Source of the DNA: Algibacter lectus
Lineage (GTDB): Bacteria; Bacteroidota; Bacteroidia; Flavobacteriales; Flavobacteriaceae
Length of the DNA stretch: 64,000 bases
Reading direction: 5' to 3'
Assembly (NCBI RefSeq): GCF_900112395.1
Contig: NZ_FOLN01000014.1
Location: 1 to 64,000, forward strand
The position numbers and the translations under genes are program-made. The notes under the pieces were generated by a model. The model was not told where the DNA came from, did not search any database, and was given only the letters and a program-made list of their open reading frames with translations. How positions within the stretch are numbered: position 1 is the first letter of the stretch; each line of letters opens with the position of its first letter. Below, piece by piece: positions 34,551-42,973 of this stretch.

Positions 34551-34587
34551 AATGTTTGTTTTCTTTTTAATTTAATAATTGTTTAAA

Positions 34588-34611
34588 ATAACTAAACATT
34601 CGTTTAGTTAT
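34588..34611. promoter_or_regulatory. TetR operator, perfect palindrome
   Basis: ATAACTAAAC-ATTC-GTTTAGTTAT is a perfect 24-bp palindrome between the tetR stop and the start of the AhpD-like gene. Its core CTAAAC-N4-GTTTAG recurs at 35214-35229 in front of tetR. Confidence 0.75.
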
Positions 34612-34627
34612 GGTGTAAAAAAAATGA

Positions 34628-35191
34628 TTAGAGGTTTTTAAACGTCAATTCAATATAATCTTCAATTTCTTTCTTGCTATTTACTCTTGCCGCGGCTGCT
34701 AAACCGTGCTTTGCGAGTACTAAATAATTAGCTTGTTTTAATACGGTTTCTTCATCTTTAGAAGGATCCGTTTTAAGCTTTTCTATGAATAATGTTTTTA
34801 AATTATCCATAAAAGAAGTCATTTCTTCTTTTATAACTAAGTCTTCGGTTTCCGAAAACTCATTGTATGTATTGGTAACCAAACAACCTTTTTGTTCGTC
34901 GGTTTTAAAACTCGAACTAACAGAATCGTAGAAAAATTGTTTTATATCTTCAATACCATTAGAGGCGTTTTTGAAGTTTTCAAACATTTCACGGATTTTG
35001 CTTTTGTAGCATTTTATGCTTTCAATAAAAAGTCCATGTTTATTTCCAAAACTAGAATATATCGAGAATTTGTTGATGCCCATTTCTTTCTCAAGCATTT
35101 GCATAGATGTAGACTCGTAGCCATTTCGCCAAAATAGACGCATAGCTTTCTCAACCACTTCTTCTTCGTTATATTCTTTTTTTCTTGCCAT
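34628..35191 (-). CDS. TetR/AcrR-family repressor
   Basis: A 187-residue repressor. The N-terminal helix-turn-helix: EEEVVEKAMRLFWRNGYESTSM and LEKEMGINKFSIYSSFGNKHGLF (about 8-50), with the recognition helix in KFSIYSSFGNK. The C-terminal ligand domain contains a Cys at about residue 107 (DEQKGCLVTNTYNEF), a layout seen in electrophile- and thiol-sensing TetR proteins such as the YxaF/LmrA group. The ATG at 35191 is preferred to 35221 because the extra ten residues overlap the operator. It probably represses itself and the five downstream genes. Confidence 0.9.
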   Translation of the reverse strand: MARKKEYNEEEVVEKAMRLFWRNGYESTSMQMLEKEMGINKFSIYSSFGNKHGLFIESIKCYKSKIREMFENFKNASNGIEDIKQFFYDSVSSSFKTDEQKGCLVTNTYNEFSETEDLVIKEEMTSFMDNLKTLFIEKLKTDPSKDEETVLKQANYLVLAKHGLAAAARVNSKKEIEDYIELTFKNL

Positions 35192-35213
35192 TATTTCTAA
35201 GTACGGCACAAAA

Positions 35214-35229
35214 CTAAACAATTGGTTAG
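35214..35229. promoter_or_regulatory. TetR operator, imperfect palindrome before tetR
   Basis: CTAAAC-AATT-GGTTAG, 14 of 16 positions symmetric, matches the core of the perfect operator at 34588-34611. It supports autoregulation. Confidence 0.6.
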
Positions 35230-35426
35230 AAATAAAAAAGTGTTTAACAAATTTTTATTAATTCATTAAAACCACATGTTTTATCTCAATATGATAAAAG
35301 GCTTCAGGTAATCGCTTTTAAAAAACAAAAATTAATAAAAAAAGTATTATCTTACAAAAGCAATTAACCCTAACAGTTAGGCTTACTTTTATAGGAGTTC
35401 GTTTAACACTTGCATTGTAATAAAGA

Positions 35427-35792
35427 ATGAAAGTTTACAAACTATCTTTTGGGAGTGTAATTATACTCGCCCCAAACTTGGCAGAGGTCATTATTAACGA
35501 AGGTGTAATAATAGATGAACTAAATGTTGACGAGTATCACGATTTTTTACTTACAAATCTCGATGCACCGTTTTCTTTACTAGTAAATAAAAAGCACTCT
35601 TACACTTACACTTTTGAAGCTCAAAAAATTATAGGAAAACTAAAGGGAATAAAGAACACGGCAGTTGTAACTTCTACAACGGGAGCTTTAATGTCTACCG
35701 AAATGCTTATGCATATTAATAGCGATGTTCGAGACTCTGTTAAAATTTTTAATAATCGTGAAGAAGCTTTAGCCTATTTGAAAAAGGAGTAG
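35427..35792 (+). CDS. Hypothetical protein, SpoIIAA/STAS-like pattern
   Basis: A 121-residue cytoplasmic protein. The arrangement of strands and helices (VIILAPNLAEVIINEGVIIDELNVDEYHDFL, then FSLLVNKKHSYTYTFEAQKII, NTAVVTST, and the closing VKIFNNREEALAYLKK) matches the STAS/SpoIIAA-like proteins common in flavobacteria, whose last helix often reads F.s.eeAl.WL. The function is unknown. It is the first plus-strand gene before the SulP transporter and is separated from it by a consensus promoter, so the two are probably independent. Confidence 0.65.
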   Translation: MKVYKLSFGSVIILAPNLAEVIINEGVIIDELNVDEYHDFLLTNLDAPFSLLVNKKHSYTYTFEAQKIIGKLKGIKNTAVVTSTTGALMSTEMLMHINSDVRDSVKIFNNREEALAYLKKE

Positions 35793-35849
35793 TTTTTTTA
35801 TTTCCTCAAACGTTTTAGTTGTGAGTGGCTTAAATTATAAGCCTTCTAC

Positions 35850-35879
35850 TTGTCTGTCCGTATATAAAACGTAAATTTG
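35850..35879 (+). promoter_or_regulatory. Promoter of the SulP gene
   Basis: TTG (35850-35852), 19 bases, TAAATTTG (35872-35879). This is a near-perfect Bacteroidota promoter 20 bases before the ATG. Confidence 0.7.
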
Positions 35880-35898
35880 CACCTCCAAAAAATAAACC

Positions 35899-37794
35899 AT
35901 GACAGAATTTATAAGGAAAATCATTCCTAATGCTAAAGATGATGTTTTAGCAGGTATAACAACATCACTAGCAATGATTCCCGAAGTTGTAGCTTTCGCT
36001 TTTGTGGCGCAAATTAGCCCAATAGTAGCACTATTTGGGGCGTTTGTAATAGGTATTGTTTCTGCCATATTTGGTGGTAGACCTGGGCTTATTTCTGGAG
36101 CAGCCGGAGCTGTAGCTGTAATTTTTGTACACATGATTCAGGAAGGGCATGCTAAAGGTCTTTTATTCGATCAGCCCGTAGAAAATATGGGGTACTTTTA
36201 TTTATTAGCCGCCGTAGTTTTAATGGGCGTTATCCAAATTTTAGCAGGTGTTTTTAAGCTTGGTAAGTTTGTGAGGTTAATTCCGCACCCTGTAATGCTG
36301 GGGTTTGTAAACGGTTTAGCTATTGTTATTTTTATGGCCCAACTGGGTATGTTTACTGAAAATACAAAAGATATTTTTGGACAAAACATGCGTAAAACCG
36401 AATCTAAAGAATTGGTCTATAATATAAAAGATGTTGCTGTTACAGATTTGGTTTCTAACATCGAGTTGTTTTCCATAAAGGATAAATCGGTTGTAAACGT
36501 TAACACAGGAGAAGAGGTATATATCATGTCCGATAATCAGGTTTTCGATTCGAAAACTAAGAAGGTGGTATTTAATATCCAAGATAATGGCTTTTATTCA
36601 GTAAAAGATAGTGGTGTTGTAAAATCAAGATTGGAAGGTAATACACTTTACATAATGATTGGTCTTGTGTTGTTAACCATGCTAATTGTTTGGGGGTTAC
36701 CAAAGTTAACCACTAAAATTCCTGCAGCTTTAACGGCTATTTTAATAGTGACTTTAATCGCTGTTTTTGGTGGTATAGAATCTATAAACGTAGGTGAATT
36801 TATTAGAGATGGAGGTGGAGCCGGATTGAATGGTTTTGATGAATTATCTAAAAACCTAAATCTAGTTGAGCTATGGAGTAACTTACCTTTTAATTTAGAT
36901 ACCTTAAAGTTTATTGCGCCTTATGCCTTTTTAGCAGCTTCTGTAGGATTGATTGAAACGTTAATGACGATGAATTTAGTTGATGAATTAACCGAATCTA
37001 GAGGTGATGGAAATAAAGAATGTGTAGCACAAGGAACTGGAAACATTCTTAGTGGATTGTTTGGAGGAACTGGTGGTTGCGGTATGATTGGTCAAACCGT
37101 TATAAACGTTAATGCAGGTGGTAGAGGACGTTTGTCTGGTATCATGATGGCGTTAACCTTATTAACTTTTATTCTATTTGCAGATAAATATATAGAGCAA
37201 GTGCCAATTGCAGCCTTAGTTGGTGTAATGTTCATGATGGTTATTGAAACCTTTGCATGGTCTAGTTTTAGAATCATGAAAAAGATACCAAAGTCTGATG
37301 CTTTTGTATTAGTCATTGTTTCTGCGGTAACGGTATTCTTTGATTTAGCAATTGCTGTTTTTGTTGGAGTTATCATTTCTGCATTAGTTTTTGCTTGGGA
37401 AAATGCTAAGAAAATTAGAGCTAGAAAACGTGTTTCTGAAGATGGAAAGGTGAAAACCTACGAAATTTGGGGACCATTATTTTTTGGTTCTATACAAGCG
37501 TTTAATGATAAGTTTGATGTTAAAACAGACCCAGAACAAGTTGAGATTGATTTTATCGAATCTCGTGTTAGTGATCATTCTGCAATAGAAGCTATTTTTA
37601 ATTTAGTTGAAAAATATAAAGCTGAAGGAAAATCTATTAAACTGAAACACTTAAGTGATGATTGTAAACTTCTTTTATACAAATCGAATCCTAAGTTTAG
37701 AGAGGTTGTAGTTGAAGATATAGACGATCCGCGTTATCATTTAGCGGCAAATCCTGAAGCTTTTCCAAAAGGATTAGGAGAATATAAATTTTAG
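35899..37794 (+). CDS. SulP-family inorganic anion transporter with a soluble insertion
   Basis: A 631-residue inner-membrane transporter with a C-terminal STAS domain (about 515-625). It shows the SulP start DVLAGITTSLAMIPEVVAFAFVA (about 13-35, split across the first helix), GGRPGLISGAAGAVAVI and the GTGNILSGLFGGTGGCGMIGQT motif. Substrates of the family are sulfate, bicarbonate or dicarboxylates; not decidable here. Unusual: residues about 155-250, between two membrane helices, are a hydrophilic region with repeated short units (YNIKDVAV, FSIKDKSVV, FNIQDNGF, YSVKDSGVV) absent from typical SulP proteins. It has its own promoter and a terminator after the stop. Confidence 0.88.
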   Translation: MTEFIRKIIPNAKDDVLAGITTSLAMIPEVVAFAFVAQISPIVALFGAFVIGIVSAIFGGRPGLISGAAGAVAVIFVHMIQEGHAKGLLFDQPVENMGYFYLLAAVVLMGVIQILAGVFKLGKFVRLIPHPVMLGFVNGLAIVIFMAQLGMFTENTKDIFGQNMRKTESKELVYNIKDVAVTDLVSNIELFSIKDKSVVNVNTGEEVYIMSDNQVFDSKTKKVVFNIQDNGFYSVKDSGVVKSRLEGNTLYIMIGLVLLTMLIVWGLPKLTTKIPAALTAILIVTLIAVFGGIESINVGEFIRDGGGAGLNGFDELSKNLNLVELWSNLPFNLDTLKFIAPYAFLAASVGLIETLMTMNLVDELTESRGDGNKECVAQGTGNILSGLFGGTGGCGMIGQTVINVNAGGRGRLSGIMMALTLLTFILFADKYIEQVPIAALVGVMFMMVIETFAWSSFRIMKKIPKSDAFVLVIVSAVTVFFDLAIAVFVGVIISALVFAWENAKKIRARKRVSEDGKVKTYEIWGPLFFGSIQAFNDKFDVKTDPEQVEIDFIESRVSDHSAIEAIFNLVEKYKAEGKSIKLKHLSDDCKLLLYKSNPKFREVVVEDIDDPRYHLAANPEAFPKGLGEYKF

Positions 37795-37814
37795 ATTAAG
37801 TATTATAAATTAAG

Positions 37815-37880
37815 CAGCTTTTAGTTTTTTATATTCTAACCGTTTTGGTCTGTCTCTAGAAAATTAAAAGCTGTTTTTTT
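37815..37880 (+). terminator. Terminator after the SulP gene
   Basis: CAGCTTTTAGTTTT (37815-37828) pairs with AAAATTAAAAGCTG (37860-37873), followed by seven T residues. It lies between convergent genes. Confidence 0.7.
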
Positions 37881-37905
37881 GTGCCAAATTTTCTGAGATT
37901 AATAC

Positions 37906-39432
37906 TTATAAAATAGCCTTCGGAAGAATTTTACGAGTCCAAGTTTTTAAGCGTTTGTAGTTGCTAACTTCAGAATCTGGATTGAAATCTAAAGTTGTTT
38001 CCCAAGAGTTTTCGGGTTTAAATTCGATTTCCATACCTTTTAAAACACCTTTAGATATTTTTTCAGAATCAACAATTACAATACATTCTGTATTTAAATT
38101 AGCGCTTCTTGGGTCTAGGTTAAACGTACCAATTACAGTAGTTTTATTATCAATAACCATCGATTTAGCGTGCAGACCAAAGGTTGGTTTGTAGTCTAGT
38201 TTTTCTTGTAATTCCCCAGTCATTATATTCAATCGTTCTTCTGCATCTGGCCGAAACTCAAAAATACGAACGCCTGTTTCAAGTAATTTTTTTCGATCAG
38301 TTTGGTAACTACTAAATGCTTCAACATTATCGGTAGAAGCGAGGCTGTTAGTTAAAATACGAACGCTAACACCACGGTCTACGGCTTTTTTAAACAAACT
38401 TCGACTAAGATCGGAAGTGATTAAATACGGCGTTTGTATATCTATAGAGGTTTCTGCTTTTTTTACTAAATCTATTAAAGAATCGGTAGAAAGTCCACCT
38501 GCAGATAAGTTATAAGCTTCATCGTTTTTTCCGGGTAAATCGGAAATAAAATGAACATCGTCTAGCCAAACAAAGTCTTTGGAGTTTTTGATGTCGTTAA
38601 ATGTTTCCGGAAGGTTTTCAATACGTTCGCGCACTTGCGGCCAGAAATTTTCTGGGTTGCAAGCGTATTCGTGTAGTTTATCAAAAGTGGTTTCCGAATA
38701 TAGTTTTTCAGTATCGCTTTTAATTATTGTAGTTACATCTTGGCTTAGTTCACTATTCCAAAACATTTCAAAAGACGATTTTACATTTTTCGCTTCTTTC
38801 CCTAATAAAAGAATATCACGATCTCTAAAATTGTATTCGTGGTCGTAATCAAAATATTCATTGGCTATATTTCTACCGCCAGTAATAACCACTTTATTAT
38901 CTACAATAAAGGTTTTATTATGCATACGCTGGTTGGCACCTTTAAAATCGATTGATAGTTTTCCTATCTTCTGAAAAATGTTTTTACCTAAATTAATACC
39001 TGGATTATAGATTTTAACCGAAATATTCTCATGTGAGTTAAAGGTTAAAATATCTTCAATTTCAGCATCAACCATAATGTCATCTACTAAAATTCGGACT
39101 TTAACACCACGATCTGCTGCGCGTACTAAGTAATCGCAGGCAATTAGGCCGATGTTATCGGTAGAGAATATAAAGTATTGTATATCTATTGTTTTTTCGG
39201 CATACTCGGTTAACCATGCTCGAGCTACCATAGAACCACTACCATCTTCTAAAACATAAACACCAGTTTTATCCTCCATTAAAGGTGCTACATCTTCAAG
39301 AGCAGTAGATAGTGTAAAACTATCGTCACGATGGATATTTGAACAAAAATCTGTGATAATAGTTGCGGTGTTATGGTCTTTACAAGACGCTAAAGTGAAA
39401 CATATTAAGATACAATAAATTTGGAATTTCAA
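37906..39432 (-). CDS. Phospholipase D-family lipoprotein (cardiolipin synthase-like)
   Basis: A 508-residue protein with a lipoprotein signal peptide ending in TLASC (Cys about 17). Two HKD motifs define the PLD active site: HNKTFIVDNKVVITGG (about 165-180) and HAKSMVIDNKTTVIGTFNLD (about 418-437). The N-terminal part has DGSGSMVARAWL, seen in related phosphatidyltransferase-like proteins. It probably acts on phospholipids at the periplasmic face; synthesis versus hydrolysis cannot be told. The single lipid anchor replaces the two membrane helices of classical Cls. Confidence 0.86.
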   Translation of the reverse strand: MKFQIYCILICFTLASCKDHNTATIITDFCSNIHRDDSFTLSTALEDVAPLMEDKTGVYVLEDGSGSMVARAWLTEYAEKTIDIQYFIFSTDNIGLIACDYLVRAADRGVKVRILVDDIMVDAEIEDILTFNSHENISVKIYNPGINLGKNIFQKIGKLSIDFKGANQRMHNKTFIVDNKVVITGGRNIANEYFDYDHEYNFRDRDILLLGKEAKNVKSSFEMFWNSELSQDVTTIIKSDTEKLYSETTFDKLHEYACNPENFWPQVRERIENLPETFNDIKNSKDFVWLDDVHFISDLPGKNDEAYNLSAGGLSTDSLIDLVKKAETSIDIQTPYLITSDLSRSLFKKAVDRGVSVRILTNSLASTDNVEAFSSYQTDRKKLLETGVRIFEFRPDAEERLNIMTGELQEKLDYKPTFGLHAKSMVIDNKTTVIGTFNLDPRSANLNTECIVIVDSEKISKGVLKGMEIEFKPENSWETTLDFNPDSEVSNYKRLKTWTRKILPKAIL

Positions 39433-39454
39433 AGAAAATAGATTTTGTAAAGCG

Positions 39455-39910
39455 TTATTTAATACGCACTGTGTCGGGAACTAATTTGGTGTAATCACCA
39501 TTGTTTCTAATAACATCTCGAACAATAGATGAGGCAATGTATGATGTTTTTGCAGCAGTTAATAGGAAAACAGTTTCAATAGGAGCAAGGTCTCTATTGG
39601 TATGCGCAATGGCTTTTTCGAATTCGAAATCTGCTGGATTTCTCAGCCCACGTAAAATAAATTCAACACCAATTTCTTGGCAAAAATGTACCGTTAAACC
39701 TTCGTAAGTCACCACTTTTACTTTAGGTTCGTCTGCAAAGGTATTTTCAATAAATGCTTTTCTTTCTTCTAGAGTAAACATATATTTTTTGTCGGCATTA
39801 ACGCCAATAGCCACAATAATTTCATCAAAAAGTGTAACGCCACGTTTAATAATATCGTAGTGTCCTAAAGTTATCGGGTCGAATGATCCTGGAAAAATAG
39901 CTCGTTTCAT
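39455..39910 (-). CDS. coaD: Phosphopantetheine adenylyltransferase
   Basis: Penultimate step of coenzyme A synthesis: adenylation of 4'-phosphopantetheine. A 151-residue nucleotidyltransferase with FPGSFDPITLGHYDII (about 6-21, containing the TxGH motif), FILRGLRNPADFEFE (about 86-100, substrate and ATP contacts) and the closing SYIASSIVRDVIRN (ISSTxVR-like). Length and motifs are standard. It lies 133 bases downstream of ddl on the same strand and just upstream of the PLD gene. Confidence 0.96.
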   Translation of the reverse strand: MKRAIFPGSFDPITLGHYDIIKRGVTLFDEIIVAIGVNADKKYMFTLEERKAFIENTFADEPKVKVVTYEGLTVHFCQEIGVEFILRGLRNPADFEFEKAIAHTNRDLAPIETVFLLTAAKTSYIASSIVRDVIRNNGDYTKLVPDTVRIK

Positions 39911-40042
39911 TAAGTTGGTTTTCTTCCTAAGAAATTATAGGAAATGTTTAATTGATTAGTAAAGATACAAATCTAAAATTCAAGTTTTAATTGGGCTTTT
40001 ATTTCATAGATTTATAAAAGCCCAAATATGTTACGGAGTTTG

Positions 40043-41017
40043 TTATTTTAGAGCTTCTTCAATAGCGCTATCAAACAAATCACTTAAACTAATTCCGGCT
40101 GCAGCTGCTTGCTGTGGCAAAATGCTTTCTCGTGTTAAGCCCGGAATGGTATTCATTTCTAATAAATGGGGTTCACCATCTTTAAAAATATACTCGCTAC
40201 GGCTAAAACCTTTCATTTTTAAAACCTGATAAACCTTTTTTGCAAGCGCATTTACTTGGTCTTCTTGCTCTTTTGTTAGTCGGGCGGGGGTTATTTCTTG
40301 CGATTTACCTAAATATTTAGCTTCATAATCAAAAAAATCATTTTCACTTACAATTTCGGTGATAGGCAATACTTTTACTTCACCTCTATAGGTAATTACT
40401 CCAACCGATACTTCTGTGCCATCTAAAAAAGACTCTATAATAATTTCATCATCTTCCTTAAAAGCAACATCTATAGATGGTTGTAAATCGGCTTTGGTAT
40501 GCGCTTTAGAAACTCCAAAACTACTACCAGCCTTATTGGCTTTTACAAAGCAAGGTAAGCCTACTTTAGCAATAATATCATCTTCATTTATAATATCGCC
40601 TTTGTTTACAAAATAAGATTCTGCAGTCTTAATTCCGTACGGTTTCAGTACGCTTAAACAATCTCGTTTATTAAATGTAACACCTGCTTGATACATGTTA
40701 CAACTGGTCTGTGGCATGTTTAGCAACTCAAAATAACCTTGCATTAAACCATCTTCTCCGGGAGAACCATGTATGGCATTAAACACACAATCGAAAGTAG
40801 TTTTACTTCCGTTTACGGTAACCGAAAAATCGTTTTTATCTACAGGGTATTCGTCATTATTAGTATCGACATAAACCCACTTATCTTTGAAAATATGAAT
40901 TCTAAAAGCGTTGTATTTTGTTTTATCAAGCGATTCAAAAACCACATTTCCGCTGGTTAAAGAAATTTTGTATTCGCTAGAATAGCCTCCCATTATTATG
41001 GCAATATTTTTTTTCAT
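40043..41017 (-). CDS. ddl: D-alanine--D-alanine ligase
   Basis: Makes the D-Ala-D-Ala dipeptide for peptidoglycan. A 324-residue ATP-grasp enzyme: N-terminal IAIIMGGYSSEYKISLTSG (about 4-22), HGSPGEDGLMQGYFEL (about 84-99), VKANKAGSSFGVSKAHT (ATP loop, about 154-170), IIESFLDGTEVSVGVI and the metal/substrate end LLEMNTIPGLTRESILP (about 288-304). Divergent from the PASTA-domain gene, in a cell-envelope cluster with coaD and rluD that looks conserved among flavobacteria. Confidence 0.95.
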   Translation of the reverse strand: MKKNIAIIMGGYSSEYKISLTSGNVVFESLDKTKYNAFRIHIFKDKWVYVDTNNDEYPVDKNDFSVTVNGSKTTFDCVFNAIHGSPGEDGLMQGYFELLNMPQTSCNMYQAGVTFNKRDCLSVLKPYGIKTAESYFVNKGDIINEDDIIAKVGLPCFVKANKAGSSFGVSKAHTKADLQPSIDVAFKEDDEIIIESFLDGTEVSVGVITYRGEVKVLPITEIVSENDFFDYEAKYLGKSQEITPARLTKEQEDQVNALAKKVYQVLKMKGFSRSEYIFKDGEPHLLEMNTIPGLTRESILPQQAAAAGISLSDLFDSAIEEALK

Positions 41018-41031
41018 TTGTATGTGTTTAT

Positions 41032-41052
41032 GCTTTCCGCGAAAGCGAAAAA
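41032..41052. repeat. Short palindromic repeat, copy 1
   Basis: GCTTTC-CGC-GAAAGC followed by GAAAAA. The same core (TTTCCGCGAAAGCGAAAA) recurs at 56303-56320. It lies in the divergent gap between ddl and the PASTA gene. Confidence 0.5.
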
Positions 41053-41159
41053 ATCTTTATTCCGTCTAAAACCAATAATAAAACGTAATTATTGATAGTT
41101 ATTATTAGTAAAGCTAAAATATCATATAAAATGCAAAAGAAAAAACAGTTCTGTTTTTA

Positions 41160-41167
41160 TATCTTTG
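41160..41167 (+). promoter_or_regulatory. Promoter -7 box of the PASTA-rluD operon
   Basis: TATCTTTG, exact consensus, 20 bases before the ATG at 41188. No clear TTG at -33. Confidence 0.5.
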
Positions 41168-41187
41168 CCTAATCATAAAAATTATAC

Positions 41188-41742
41188 ATGAGCATTATTA
41201 AATTTCTTGTTAGCAAAACATTTTTCAAGCAATTAGCATTGGCTATCGTTGCAATTGTAGTACTTTGTTTCATTATGTTGAAATGGTTAAACGTATCTAC
41301 AAACCATGGTGAATTTGAAACTGTACCAGATTTAAAAGGAAAGTCTATCAATGTGGCCGAAATTGAGTTGGGAGAGAATAACTTAGTGATGCAAATTCAA
41401 GATTCGGCAAACTTTAACCCGAATTATCCAAAGTTTTCGGTAATAGAGCAAGAGCCGCAATCGGGAACACAAGTAAAAGAAAACAGAAAAATATATTTAA
41501 CATTAAACCCATCGGGATACCGTAAAATAGAGGTTCCAGATTTAAAAGAGCGCACGTACCGCCAAGCCAAACCAACTTTAGAAGCCTTAGGTTTTAAAGT
41601 GGGTAAACTAACTTACGAAAACAATATTGCAGAAGATATGGTTTTACGTATGACGTATAAAGGCAAAACCATCGAACCTAGCGATAAGTTAGAGAAAACT
41701 TCGGTTATCGATTTGGTTTTAGGTAACGGCAACAGACCTTAA
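41188..41742 (+). CDS. PASTA-domain membrane protein
   Basis: A 184-residue protein with one transmembrane helix near the N-terminus (about 16-33, LALAIVAIVVLCFIMLKW) and two PASTA domains facing the periplasm (about 42-110 and 112-182). These begin with TVPDLKGKSINVAEIEL and EVPDLKERTYRQAKPTLEALGF. PASTA domains bind muropeptides or beta-lactams in kinases and PBPs; here there is no kinase or transpeptidase domain. It sits 2 bases upstream of rluD and divergent to ddl. A role in cell-wall sensing or assembly is plausible from both facts. Confidence 0.88.
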   Translation: MSIIKFLVSKTFFKQLALAIVAIVVLCFIMLKWLNVSTNHGEFETVPDLKGKSINVAEIELGENNLVMQIQDSANFNPNYPKFSVIEQEPQSGTQVKENRKIYLTLNPSGYRKIEVPDLKERTYRQAKPTLEALGFKVGKLTYENNIAEDMVLRMTYKGKTIEPSDKLEKTSVIDLVLGNGNRP

Positions 41743-41744
41743 TT

Positions 41745-42779
41745 ATGGACGCATACACACCCCAATTACCCGACGAAGATAATCTTTACGAGCACCATGC
41801 ATTTACTGTAGATAAAGGGCAAACACCACTTAGAATCGATAAGTATTTAATGAACTTTGTTGAGAATGCCACCCGAAATAAAATTCAGGCAGCAGCAAAA
41901 AATGGTAGCATTTTTGTTAACGATGTACCTGTTAAATCGAATTATAAAGTAAAACCTTTTGATGCCATTCGTGTACTTTTCACGCACCCACCATTCGAGA
42001 ATTTATTGGTAGGTGAAGATATTGATATTGATGTGGTTTATGAAGACGACGATTTACTAGTTGTTAATAAAGCACCTGGTATGGTTGTACATCCAGGGCA
42101 CGGTAATTATTCTGGCACTTTAATAAATGCCTTAATACATCGTTTTGATAATTTACCAAACAACTCTAGTGAACGCCCAGGTTTGGTGCACCGTATAGAT
42201 AAAGATACAAGCGGACTTTTAGTGGTTGCCAAAACCGAAGAAGCGATGGCACATTTATCACTTCAGTTTGCTAATAAAACCAGCGAGCGCGAGTATGTTG
42301 CTATTGTTTGGGGTAATGTAAAAGAAGATAGCGGAACCGTAGAAGGTAATATTGGTAGACACCCTAAAAACCGTTTGCAAAACACGGTGTTCTTTGGTGA
42401 CGATGAAGATAAAGGTAAACCAGCCGTAACCCATTACAGCGTTTTAGAGCGCCTAGGTTACGTTACTTTACTGTCTTGTAAATTAGAAACTGGACGTACG
42501 CATCAAATTCGTGTACACATGAAACATATTGGGCATACCTTGTTTAACGACGAGCGTTATGGCGGCGAAAAAGTACTAAAAGGAACCACTTTTACAAAAT
42601 ATAAGCAGTTTGTAGATAACTGCTTTAAAGTATTACCAAGACAAGCTCTACACGCTAAAACATTAGGATTTGTACACCCAACAACTGGTGAATTTATGAG
42701 ATTTGATTCTGAGATTCCAGAAGATATGCAACAATGTATCGAAAAATGGAAAGTATATTCTAAACACCAAGAATTATAA
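41745..42779 (+). CDS. rluD: RluA-family 23S rRNA pseudouridine synthase (RluD-like)
   Basis: Converts specific uridines in 23S rRNA to pseudouridine. 344 residues: an S4 RNA-binding domain (about 25-80, RIDKYLMNFVENATRNKIQ), then the catalytic domain with the RluA signature PGLVHRIDKDTSGLLVVAKT (about 148-167), where the Asp of HRIDKDT is catalytic. LETGRTHQIRVHMKHIGH (about 246-263) is the second conserved block. Presence of the S4 domain and the length favour RluD over RluA. It is in an operon with the PASTA gene and followed by repeat copy 3 with a bidirectional terminator. Confidence 0.93.
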   Translation: MDAYTPQLPDEDNLYEHHAFTVDKGQTPLRIDKYLMNFVENATRNKIQAAAKNGSIFVNDVPVKSNYKVKPFDAIRVLFTHPPFENLLVGEDIDIDVVYEDDDLLVVNKAPGMVVHPGHGNYSGTLINALIHRFDNLPNNSSERPGLVHRIDKDTSGLLVVAKTEEAMAHLSLQFANKTSEREYVAIVWGNVKEDSGTVEGNIGRHPKNRLQNTVFFGDDEDKGKPAVTHYSVLERLGYVTLLSCKLETGRTHQIRVHMKHIGHTLFNDERYGGEKVLKGTTFTKYKQFVDNCFKVLPRQALHAKTLGFVHPTTGEFMRFDSEIPEDMQQCIEKWKVYSKHQEL

Positions 42780-42786
42780 AAGTTTT

Positions 42787-42939
42787 TGCGTTACCCACAA
42801 GGGTCGGGCTTTCCGCTATATCTTTTTACAAAGTATAGATAAACTTTTGGAGTAACTACATAATAAAAAAAGCCTAGACCAACCATAGTCTAGGCTTTTT
42901 TGTTTTTGTAAAAAGGATGCCGCATCAATCCCTAACGCA
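42787..42939. repeat. Dispersed intergenic repeat, copy 3 (interrupted by a terminator)
   Basis: Starts TGCGTTACCCACAAGGGTCGGGCTTTCCGCTATATC and ends GGATGCCGCATCAATCCCTAACGC. Between the two conserved ends lies about 90 bases including the terminator at 42871-42900. Its ends match copy 4 best (GCGGCATCC, GATATAGCGGAAAGCC in reverse). Confidence 0.72.
42871..42900. terminator. Bidirectional rho-independent terminator
   Basis: AGCCTAGAC (42871-42879) pairs with GTCTAGGCT (42888-42896), with A-run before and T-run after, between convergent rluD and protease genes. Confidence 0.88.
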
Positions 42940-42973
42940 TTATCCGGTAGGGTTTAGCTTTAACTCTAAGTGT

